From positions 1-64,000 of the forward strand of contig CAZYGI010000011.1 of NCBI GenBank assembly GCA_964647255.1: a DNA stretch of 64,000 nucleotides. Reading direction: 5' to 3'. Shown one piece after another: positions 32,870-39,626 of this stretch. How positions within the stretch are numbered: position 1 is the first letter of the stretch; every line of letters begins with the position of its first letter. Under the pieces are notes generated by a model. That model had not been told where the DNA came from, made no database searches, and saw nothing but the letters and a program-made list of their open reading frames with translations. Source of the DNA: CAWJEL01 sp964647255 (GTDB taxonomy: Bacteria > Chloroflexota > Anaerolineae > CG2-30-64-16). The translations under genes were made by a program, and so were the position numbers.

Positions 32870-34900
32870 ATGTCGTACAAGCATATCATCCCGTTGCTCG
32901 TTCTCGTTCTGTTGCTGGCTTCTTGTGGTGGTGCGGCAACCCCGGCGGCTGCCCCAAAGGCCACTGAAGCTCCTGCTGCGGCTGCGCCGGCCGCTTCGGG
33001 CCAGATCATTGTGGGTCTGATCACGAAGACTGAGAGCAACCCCTTCTTCGTGAAGATGAAGGAAGGTGCGCAGGCGAAGGCAGATGAATTGGGCGTCAAG
33101 TTGATGACGGGCGCCGGTGCGAAGGATGGCGACAACGAGGGCCAGGTCACGGCACTCGAGAACATGATCAATGCAGGCGCCAAGGGCATTCTGATCACGC
33201 CGAGCGACACCAAGGCCATCGTGCCGAGCATCGAGAAGGCGCGCGCCAAGGGTGTGGTGGTGATTGCGCTGGACACGGCGACCGAGCCGCAGTCGGCAGT
33301 AGATGCGCTTTTTGCGACGAACAATTTCAACGCGGGTTTGTTGATTGGCCAGTGGGCGAAGGCCGCGTTTGCGGGCAAGACGCCGGTGATCGCCACGCTT
33401 GACTTGCAGCCTGGCATCACGGTTGGGTCCCAGCGCCACAATGGTTTTCTGCAGGGCATGGGTCTGGGCACAGCGGATCCGAACTCCTCGGATCTGATCA
33501 CGGCGAAGGAAGTGGTGTGCAGCCAGGACACGCACGGTGATCAGGCCGAGGGGCAGACGGCGATGGAGAACTGCCTGAGCAAGAATCCGGACATCAACCT
33601 GGTGTACACGATCAACGAACCGGCTGCGGCTGGTGCGTACCAGGCGATCAAGGCTGCCGGCAAGGACAAGGACATCACGATCGTGTCAGTTGATGGTGGC
33701 TGCAATCCGGGCGTCACGGGCATCAAGGACGGCAAGTTCGCCGCCACCTCCCAGCAGTACCCGTTGAAGATGGCCTCGATGGGTGTGGAAGCGTTGGTCA
33801 AGTACGCCAAGACGGGCGAGAAGCCGACCGGCTACACGGACACGGGCGTGACCCTGATCACCGACAAGCCCCAGGCGGGCGTTGACAGCAAGGACTCGGC
33901 CTTCGGCGAGGCGAACTGCTGGGGCGAGAAGCAGCCTGCTGCGGCTGCGCCGGCCGCTTCGGGCCAGATCATTGTGGGTCTGATCACGAAGACTGAGAGC
34001 AACCCCTTCTTCGTGAAGATGAAGGAAGGTGCGCAGGCGAAGGCAGATGAATTGGGCGTCAAGTTGATGACGGGCGCCGGTGCGAAGGATGGCGACAACG
34101 AGGGCCAGGTCACGGCACTCGAGAACATGATCAATGCAGGCGCCAAGGGCATTCTGATCACGCCGAGCGACACCAAGGCCATCGTGCCGAGCATCGAGAA
34201 GGCGCGCGCCAAGGGTGTGGTGGTGATTGCGCTGGACACGGCGACCGAGCCGCAGTCGGCAGTAGATGCGCTTTTTGCGACGAACAATTTCAACGCGGGT
34301 TTGTTGATTGGCCAGTGGGCGAAGGCCGCGTTTGCGGGCAAGACGCCGGTGATCGCCACGCTTGACTTGCAGCCTGGCATCACGGTTGGGTCCCAGCGCC
34401 ACAATGGTTTTCTGCAGGGCATGGGTCTGGGCACAGCGGATCCGAACTCCTCGGATCTGATCACGGCGAAGGAAGTGGTGTGCAGCCAGGACACGCACGG
34501 TGATCAGGCCGAGGGGCAGACGGCGATGGAGAACTGCCTGAGCAAGAATCCGGACATCAACCTGGTGTACACGATCAACGAACCGGCTGCGGCTGGTGCG
34601 TACCAGGCGATCAAGGCTGCCGGCAAGGACAAGGACATCACGATCGTGTCAGTTGATGGTGGCTGCAATCCGGGCGTCACGGGCATCAAGGACGGCAAGT
34701 TCGCCGCCACCTCCCAGCAGTACCCGTTGAAGATGGCCTCGATGGGTGTGGAAGCGTTGGTCAAGTACGCCAAGACGGGCGAGAAGCCGACCGGCTACAC
34801 GGACACGGGCGTGACCCTGATCACCGACAAGCCCCAGGCGGGCGTTGACAGCAAGGACTCGGCCTTCGGCGAGGCGAACTGCTGGGGCGAGAAGCAGTAG
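32870..34900 (+). CDS. Sugar ABC binding lipoprotein with two identical binding domains
   Basis: 676 residues. A lipoprotein signal (PLLVLVLLLASC, lipid-bearing Cys19) and an Ala/Pro linker are followed by two periplasmic-binding domains of the ribose/xylose (LacI-like, Peripla_BP_4) class, residues 35-355 and 356-676, identical to each other at the DNA level (963 bp each). Each has IVGLITKTESNPFFVKM, ALDTATEPQSAV, SQDTHGDQAEGQ and SVDGGCNPG. Normal binding proteins hold one such domain (about 350 residues). GGAGGAAAGG precedes the ATG. It could be a genuine two-headed receptor or an assembly artefact; the exact in-frame junction is notable. The permease and ATPase follow. Confidence 0.9.
   Translation: MSYKHIIPLLVLVLLLASCGGAATPAAAPKATEAPAAAAPAASGQIIVGLITKTESNPFFVKMKEGAQAKADELGVKLMTGAGAKDGDNEGQVTALENMINAGAKGILITPSDTKAIVPSIEKARAKGVVVIALDTATEPQSAVDALFATNNFNAGLLIGQWAKAAFAGKTPVIATLDLQPGITVGSQRHNGFLQGMGLGTADPNSSDLITAKEVVCSQDTHGDQAEGQTAMENCLSKNPDINLVYTINEPAAAGAYQAIKAAGKDKDITIVSVDGGCNPGVTGIKDGKFAATSQQYPLKMASMGVEALVKYAKTGEKPTGYTDTGVTLITDKPQAGVDSKDSAFGEANCWGEKQPAAAAPAASGQIIVGLITKTESNPFFVKMKEGAQAKADELGVKLMTGAGAKDGDNEGQVTALENMINAGAKGILITPSDTKAIVPSIEKARAKGVVVIALDTATEPQSAVDALFATNNFNAGLLIGQWAKAAFAGKTPVIATLDLQPGITVGSQRHNGFLQGMGLGTADPNSSDLITAKEVVCSQDTHGDQAEGQTAMENCLSKNPDINLVYTINEPAAAGAYQAIKAAGKDKDITIVSVDGGCNPGVTGIKDGKFAATSQQYPLKMASMGVEALVKYAKTGEKPTGYTDTGVTLITDKPQAGVDSKDSAFGEANCWGEKQ
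32972..33934. repeat. 963-bp direct tandem repeat, unit 1
   Basis: First of two adjacent, apparently base-identical copies encoding the Ala-rich linker plus the full binding domain. The unit is exactly 321 codons. The copy begins four codons after KATEA and ends at the Gln that otherwise precedes the stop codon. Confidence 0.93.
33935..34897. repeat. 963-bp direct tandem repeat, unit 2
   Basis: Second copy, ending immediately before the TAG stop at 34898-34900. No difference from unit 1 was seen on reading, including silent positions, so duplication is very recent, maintained by conversion, or artificial. Confidence 0.93.
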
Positions 34901-34913
34901 CCTGAGCTAGTGT

Positions 34914-34971
34914 AGCGGCGGCTAGGCGCCCGCCCGGCGGGCGCCAGGCAAGTGCCTAGCCGCCGCTCTTT
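34914..34971 (+). terminator. Hairpin after the binding-protein gene
   Basis: AGCGGCGGCTAGGC (34914-34927) pairs with GCCTAGCCGCCGCT (34954-34967), with an inner GCGCCCGCC/GGCGGGCGC stem, then CTTTTG. Such hairpins commonly lower transcription into the permease and ATPase so that the binding protein is in excess. Confidence 0.75.
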
Positions 34972-35016
34972 TGAGGCTCTCAAGAGAGATGTACTCACAA
35001 GAGAGGAAGGATCACG

Positions 35017-36003
35017 ATGAGTGCAGTCGTCAGCAAAGCCACCAAGCGGCGGTCGGGATTCCTGAGCGCGATACAGAGCTCACCTATCATGGGGCCTCTA
35101 GCAGCGCTCATACTGGCCTCCATCTTCTTTGCAACCCAGTCTGATAAGTTCCTGACAGGTCCAAACTTCTCTCTGATCATGCAGCAGGTGATGGTCGTCG
35201 GCACCCTCGCCATCGGGCAGACCCTAGTGATCCTGACCGGTGGCATTGACCTCTCCAACGGCATGATCATGGCGCTGTCTTCGATCCTCACGACCGGCCT
35301 CGCGGTCCGCGCCGGCGTCAACCCGATCCTATCGGTGCTTATCGGTATGGCCGTTTGTGTCGCATTCGGCCTGCTCAACGGCGGCCTTGTTACTGGCATT
35401 GGGCTGCCGGCCTTCATCGTGACCCTGGGCACCTACAACATTGCGTTTGCCCTGGTCCGTATTTACACGACATCAACGGTCACGAACCTGCCCGATATCC
35501 TGCTATTCTTTGGGCGGACCTTCTCCATCGCGGGCACTGAATTTACTTACGGCTCGGTGGTGATGATCATCATGTTTATCCTCGCGTGGTACATCCTGCG
35601 GACCACGCCTGCGGGTCGGGCCGTCTATGCCGTCGGTGATAACCCCGAAGCTGCTCGCCTGGCCGGTATCAACACCAACAAGGTGCTGGTGGGCGTCTAC
35701 ACGGTCGCGGCCATCACCTACGGCATCGCCGGCCTGCTCCTGATGTCCCGCACGGGCGTGGGCGATCCGAACGCCGGCGCGGATGCCAACCTGAACAGCA
35801 TCACGGCTGTCGTGATCGGCGGCGTCAGTCTGTTAGGCGGCCGCGGCCACATCATGGGGACTCTGATCGGCGCCCTGATTGTGGGCGTTTTCCGCAATGG
35901 TCTCCAATTGATGGGCGTGCCCTCGATCTACCAGGTGCTCGTCACCGGCGTCCTGGTCATCGCTGCTGTGTCCGTTGATTACCTCTCCCACCGCGGTAAG
36001 TAG
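35017..36003 (+). CDS. Sugar ABC transporter permease, RbsC/XylH type
   Basis: 328-residue membrane permease of the BPD_transp_2 class with eight to ten helices. Conserved are TLVILTGGIDLSNGMIMALSS, near the start of the core, NGGLVTGIGLPAFIVTLGT, and AVGDNPEAARLAGINTNKV, the ATPase-contacting loop typical of ribose/galactose/xylose permeases, followed by GVSLLGGRGHIMGTLIGAL. It follows the binding protein and precedes the ATPase by 17 bases. GAGGAAGG precedes the ATG. Substrate is a pentose or hexose, in keeping with the FGGY kinase upstream. Confidence 0.94.
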   Translation: MSAVVSKATKRRSGFLSAIQSSPIMGPLAALILASIFFATQSDKFLTGPNFSLIMQQVMVVGTLAIGQTLVILTGGIDLSNGMIMALSSILTTGLAVRAGVNPILSVLIGMAVCVAFGLLNGGLVTGIGLPAFIVTLGTYNIAFALVRIYTTSTVTNLPDILLFFGRTFSIAGTEFTYGSVVMIIMFILAWYILRTTPAGRAVYAVGDNPEAARLAGINTNKVLVGVYTVAAITYGIAGLLLMSRTGVGDPNAGADANLNSITAVVIGGVSLLGGRGHIMGTLIGALIVGVFRNGLQLMGVPSIYQVLVTGVLVIAAVSVDYLSHRGK

Positions 36004-36020
36004 CCCTACAGGAGGCTGTC

Positions 36021-37523
36021 ATGACTGCATCCCCAGGTAAAGTCCTGCTGGAGATGAAGGGCATCGGGAAGACCTTTCCCGGCGTCAAGGCGCTGCAAGG
36101 CGTCAGCCTCACCGTGCGGGAAGGCCAGGTCCATGCCCTGCTGGGCGAAAACGGCGCCGGCAAGTCCACCCTAATCAAGATTCTCTCCGGCGCATATACC
36201 AAAGACGAGGGTCAGATCTTCTTTGAAGGCCAGCCCGTCGAAATCCGAGGACCGCATGACGCACAAGCCCTCGGCATCCAGACAATCTACCAGGAGTTCA
36301 ACCTGGCCAAGGACCTCACCGTTGCCGAGAACATTTATCTAGGCCATCTGCCCAAGAAAGGGTTCAACGTTGATTGGAAGATAGTCAAGGAGGGTGCGCG
36401 GAAGATCCTCGACATGCTGGGTGTTGATCTCCCGGTCGAGACCCTGGTTGGCACCCTCTCCGTCGCCGAGCAACAACTCGTTGAGATCGCCAAATCGTTG
36501 AATCGTCAAACGCGCATTCTGGTTATGGACGAGCCATCCGCCGTCCTGGGGGAGAAGGACCTCGAGAGGCTGTTCGAGGTCGTGCGCTCGCTCCAGGCGC
36601 GCGGCATCGGGATCATCTACATCTCGCACCGCTTGAAGGAGATCTTCGAGCTGGCCGATGAGGTCACTGTGCTCAAAGACGGGCGCTATGTTGACACCAA
36701 GCTGGTCTCTCAGGTGACGATGGATGACCTGGTCAGGCTCATGATCGGCCGCGACCTGAAGGATGTCTATCCCAAGCGAGACCAGGCGCCGGGCGAGGTC
36801 TTGCTGGAAGTTAAGAATGTCTCTCGAGCCAAGCTCGTGCACGATGTGTCCTTCAAGCTGCGCGCGGGGGAAATTGTGGGCTTCTCCGGCATTACCGGCT
36901 CCGGCCGAACTGAGTTGGTGCGCACCATCTTCGGGGCCGATCCGTTTCGTGGTGAGATGTCCCTATCCGGCAAGTCTTACAAACCGCACTCCCCTGCCGA
37001 CGCGATCGGCCACGGGGTGGCTCTCGTGACTGAGGATCGTAAGGCGCAGGGTCTCTTCCTCAAGTTGAACGTTGCCATCAACACGACGATCTCAGGGCTG
37101 AAGCAACTGACGCGGTTTGGGTTCCTCCAACTGCCCAGGGAACTCACTCTGGTGAAGAAGATGATCCAGGAACTGAGCATCAAGACGCCGGGCCCCAACT
37201 TCATCGTGGTCAACATGAGCGGCGGCAACCAGCAGAAAGTCATCCTGGCTCGCTGGCTCAGCATCGGCACGCGCATCTTCATCATGGACGAGCCGACCCG
37301 CGGCATTGACGTGGGCAGCAAGTCCGAGATTTACCAGATCATGGATGAACTCACCAAGAAGGGCGTGGGCATCATCATGATCTCGTCCGAGTTGCCCGAG
37401 GTTTTGGGCATGAGCGATCGTATCATGGTCATGCGTCAGGGTACGATCGTGAAAGAACTATCGCGCGCTGAGGCCAGCGAAGAGGCTATCATGAAGTACG
37501 CCGTGGGCGGCGAAGCCGCTTGA
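36021..37523 (+). CDS. Sugar ABC transporter ATPase with two NBDs (RbsA/XylG/MglA type)
   Basis: 500 residues holding two ATPase domains. The first (about 1-245) has Walker A GENGAGKST, Q-loop IYQEFNLAKDL, signature LSVAEQQLVEIAK and Walker B ILVMDEPSAVL. The second (about 255-500) has a degenerate Walker A, GITGSGRTE, as usual for this family, but the normal signature MSGGNQQKVILARWL and IFIMDEPTRGID. It energises the permease just upstream. CAGGAGG precedes the ATG. The start of the next gene is 29 bases after the stop. Confidence 0.95.
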   Translation: MTASPGKVLLEMKGIGKTFPGVKALQGVSLTVREGQVHALLGENGAGKSTLIKILSGAYTKDEGQIFFEGQPVEIRGPHDAQALGIQTIYQEFNLAKDLTVAENIYLGHLPKKGFNVDWKIVKEGARKILDMLGVDLPVETLVGTLSVAEQQLVEIAKSLNRQTRILVMDEPSAVLGEKDLERLFEVVRSLQARGIGIIYISHRLKEIFELADEVTVLKDGRYVDTKLVSQVTMDDLVRLMIGRDLKDVYPKRDQAPGEVLLEVKNVSRAKLVHDVSFKLRAGEIVGFSGITGSGRTELVRTIFGADPFRGEMSLSGKSYKPHSPADAIGHGVALVTEDRKAQGLFLKLNVAINTTISGLKQLTRFGFLQLPRELTLVKKMIQELSIKTPGPNFIVVNMSGGNQQKVILARWLSIGTRIFIMDEPTRGIDVGSKSEIYQIMDELTKKGVGIIMISSELPEVLGMSDRIMVMRQGTIVKELSRAEASEEAIMKYAVGGEAA

Positions 37524-37552
37524 ACTCGGCTCTTTTCTTGGAGGTGCTAACC

Positions 37553-38221
37553 ATGGCAGTGATCACAATTTCTAGAGAGCTTGCCAGCGGCGGCACAGAA
37601 GTCGCCCAGCAGGTGGCGGCGCGCCTGGGTTATGCGTTCGTGGACAAGACGACAACCGATGGCGTGTTCCGGCAGTACGGGTTGACCAAGTTCGACGACT
37701 TGTACGGCTCAGCGCCCAGCATCCTGGACCTGCTTAGCGCCGACAACCTGCTGTTGATTTCGATGGCCAACGAGATCCTGGAGGCGGTGGCGCAGCGCGG
37801 CAAGGTCGTGATCGTGGGGCGGGCTGGCTTCGCGGTCCTGGCCGGCTATGCGGACGTGCTGCATGTGCGCATCCAGGCGCCGTTCTCGGAGCGGGTGCAG
37901 CGAGTGATGGCCCGGGAAGGTATGACGGATCTCGATGTGGCCATGGCGCGGGTGAAAGAAGACGACGAGGTGCACAGCAAGTACGTTCAACGGTTCTACA
38001 ACAAGCGGTGGGACGACCCGTCGAACTTTGACCTGGACCTTGATATGGGTTCTGTGACCAGCGACGTGGCCGTGGAACAGATCATCCAGGCGGCCCGAAC
38101 GGTGGATCAGAAGGCCCTCAGCCAGGGCGCGGTCACAACCGCAACGATCAAGGTGGACCCCGTCGTTGCGGACGCGGTCGCTAAGGCGATCGCGTATCCT
38201 TTGCCCGAAATGGCGGTATAG
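37553..38221 (+). CDS. Cytidylate-kinase-like P-loop protein
   Basis: 222 residues. ITISRELASGGTEVAQQVAARLG resembles the start of the cytidylate_kinase-2 (AAK6-like) family, whose P-loop is GSGGxE/R rather than GxxGKS/T; later VIVGRAGFAVLAG, VRIQAPFSERVQRVMAREG and FYNKRWDDPSNFDLDL match the lid and base-binding parts. Members are often found at the end of sugar or multidrug transport operons with unknown targets. GGAGGTG precedes ATG 37553. It is the last gene of the sugar ABC operon, before a terminator hairpin. The substrate is uncertain, and a true CMP kinase role is unlikely. Confidence 0.85.
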   Translation: MAVITISRELASGGTEVAQQVAARLGYAFVDKTTTDGVFRQYGLTKFDDLYGSAPSILDLLSADNLLLISMANEILEAVAQRGKVVIVGRAGFAVLAGYADVLHVRIQAPFSERVQRVMAREGMTDLDVAMARVKEDDEVHSKYVQRFYNKRWDDPSNFDLDLDMGSVTSDVAVEQIIQAARTVDQKALSQGAVTTATIKVDPVVADAVAKAIAYPLPEMAV

Positions 38222-38247
38222 GCGCATTTTCGGCGCGGGGATCGGCG

Positions 38248-38273
38248 TGGGCCGGGCAAGAATGCCCGGCCCA
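38248..38273 (+). terminator. GC-rich hairpin ending the sugar operon
   Basis: TGGGCCGGGCA (38248-38258) pairs perfectly with TGCCCGGCCCA (38263-38273) around AGAA. The following U-run is poor (TTCACTTT). Confidence 0.6.
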
Positions 38274-38410
38274 TTCACTTTCAGAGCCGGTTCCGCGGGC
38301 GTTTCGGCCCTTGGAGCCTTCAGCTTGTCGAAAAGAAGCGAATGCGTTATTGTTACACGGTCATCTGCAAGGATGACGATAGCTTCGCTGATCGCAAAAC
38401 AGGTGCTTCA

Positions 38411-38824
38411 ATGACTTTTTTCGATTCGCTCAAACGCATTTTTGGCAGTCCGGCGGCACAGCCGGCGTCCGGTTCCGCGGCGCATTCACAGCCGGCGCCG
38501 AAAGAAATTCGGGTGCGGGAGGTCGCTGTCCCGGAGCTGATGGCCGAGCTGCGCGGCGCCGGTGCGTCCTTCGTGCTCGATTGCCGCGAGGGCTATGAGC
38601 GCCGGTCTGGCTATATCCCCGGCAGCGTCCATATCGCCATGCGCGAGATTCCACAGCGCCTGGCCGAGCTCGACCGCACTGCGGACATCGTCGTGGCCTG
38701 TGCGCACGGCAACCGCTCGTATAGCATCGCCGGCTATCTGATCGAGCAGGGCTTCCAGGCACGCAGCCTGCGCGGCGGCTTTGTCGAGTGGCAGGCGCGC
38801 GGCGGCGAGGTGGACCATGGCTGA
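38411..38824 (+). CDS. Rhodanese-domain protein
   Basis: 137 residues. After a 35-residue polar Ala/Pro tail comes a single rhodanese domain: VLDCREGYERRSGYIPGSVHIAM and the active loop CAHGNRSYS with Cys97, then GFQARSLRGGFVEW. It should transfer sulfane sulfur or bind anions; single-domain enzymes like this also act with sulfur-relay or molybdopterin systems, none of which are adjacent. ATG 38411 is chosen over a longer frame from 38342, which would add an unrelated stretch. The stop overlaps the PIG-L start by eight bases, so the two are coupled. Confidence 0.85.
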   Translation: MTFFDSLKRIFGSPAAQPASGSAAHSQPAPKEIRVREVAVPELMAELRGAGASFVLDCREGYERRSGYIPGSVHIAMREIPQRLAELDRTADIVVACAHGNRSYSIAGYLIEQGFQARSLRGGFVEWQARGGEVDHG

Positions 38825-39512
38825 GACGGCCGATGCGCTCGACCGCGTCATGGTGATCGCGGCACACCCGGATGATCCGGAGTTCGGCTGCGCGGGCACG
38901 GTGCTGAAATGGGCGCAGGCCGGCCGGCAGATCACCTACGTCTTGCTGACCAGCGGCGACAAGGGCAGCCACGATCCGGAGCTTCATCCCGGCCGGTTGG
39001 CCGCGCGGCGCGAGGGCGAACAGCGCGCCGCGGCCGCCGAGTTAGGGGTGCAGGAGGTAGTCTTTCTGCGCCACCCGGACGGCATCCTGGAGAATACGCT
39101 CGAATTGCGCCGCGAGCTGGCGAGCTTGATCCGCCAGCGCCGGCCGCATATCGTGGTGACGATTGATCCGTGGCGCCACTATCAGCTTCACCCTGATCAC
39201 CGCGCTGCTGGCCTGGCAGCACTCGATGCGGTCTACGCGGCGCGCGAATGGTACATCTTCCCGGAGCAGTTGGTCGAGGGGGTCGAGCCGTGGCGCGTGG
39301 CGGAGGCATATCTTTTCTGGACAAATGAGGCGGACTGTTGGGAGGACATCGGCTGCTGTCTGGAGACGCGCATCGCCGCGCTGCTCCGCCATGTCAGCCA
39401 GGTCGGCGCGGAGCCGGAGAAGCTGGTCGAGCGCATCCGCCAGCGTGCGGTCGAAGCAGGCGTGAAGCCGGGCTATGCAGTCGCCGAGGCGTTCAAGCGA
39501 CTTCAACTCTAG
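38817..39512 (+). CDS. PIG-L/LmbE-family deacetylase
   Basis: 231-residue zinc-dependent N-deacetylase fold. AHPDDPEFGCAG near residue 17 gives the HPDD zinc motif, VVFLRHPDGIL is conserved, and HYQLHPDHRAAG provides the HPDHxA motif. Family members deacetylate GlcNAc derivatives in GPI, mycothiol, bacillithiol or antibiotic pathways; the substrate here cannot be determined. GAGGTGGA lies just before ATG 38817, within the end of the rhodanese gene. Thiol-cofactor biosynthesis is one option given the rhodanese neighbour, but no partner genes confirm it. Confidence 0.9.
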   Translation: MAETADALDRVMVIAAHPDDPEFGCAGTVLKWAQAGRQITYVLLTSGDKGSHDPELHPGRLAARREGEQRAAAAELGVQEVVFLRHPDGILENTLELRRELASLIRQRRPHIVVTIDPWRHYQLHPDHRAAGLAALDAVYAAREWYIFPEQLVEGVEPWRVAEAYLFWTNEADCWEDIGCCLETRIAALLRHVSQVGAEPEKLVERIRQRAVEAGVKPGYAVAEAFKRLQL

Positions 39513-39626
39513 GCCCCCGGGTTTCCTGGAACTTCTGTCCCAGCCATGCGTCTTTAGGATGTCAGCAAGCGTGTAGGGGGGACCGCCAGCGGGGCGGCCC
39601 GCGTGCTTGCCTGCCGGAGGGTTGCC

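Noticed and set aside
32839..34498. Two nearly identical minus-strand frames within the duplicated binding-protein gene
   Set aside because: They are shadows of the tandem copies and have no family features.
38342..38410. Longer rhodanese frame from 38342
   Set aside because: The added stretch is not protein-like and the ATG at 38411 begins a plausible N-terminus.
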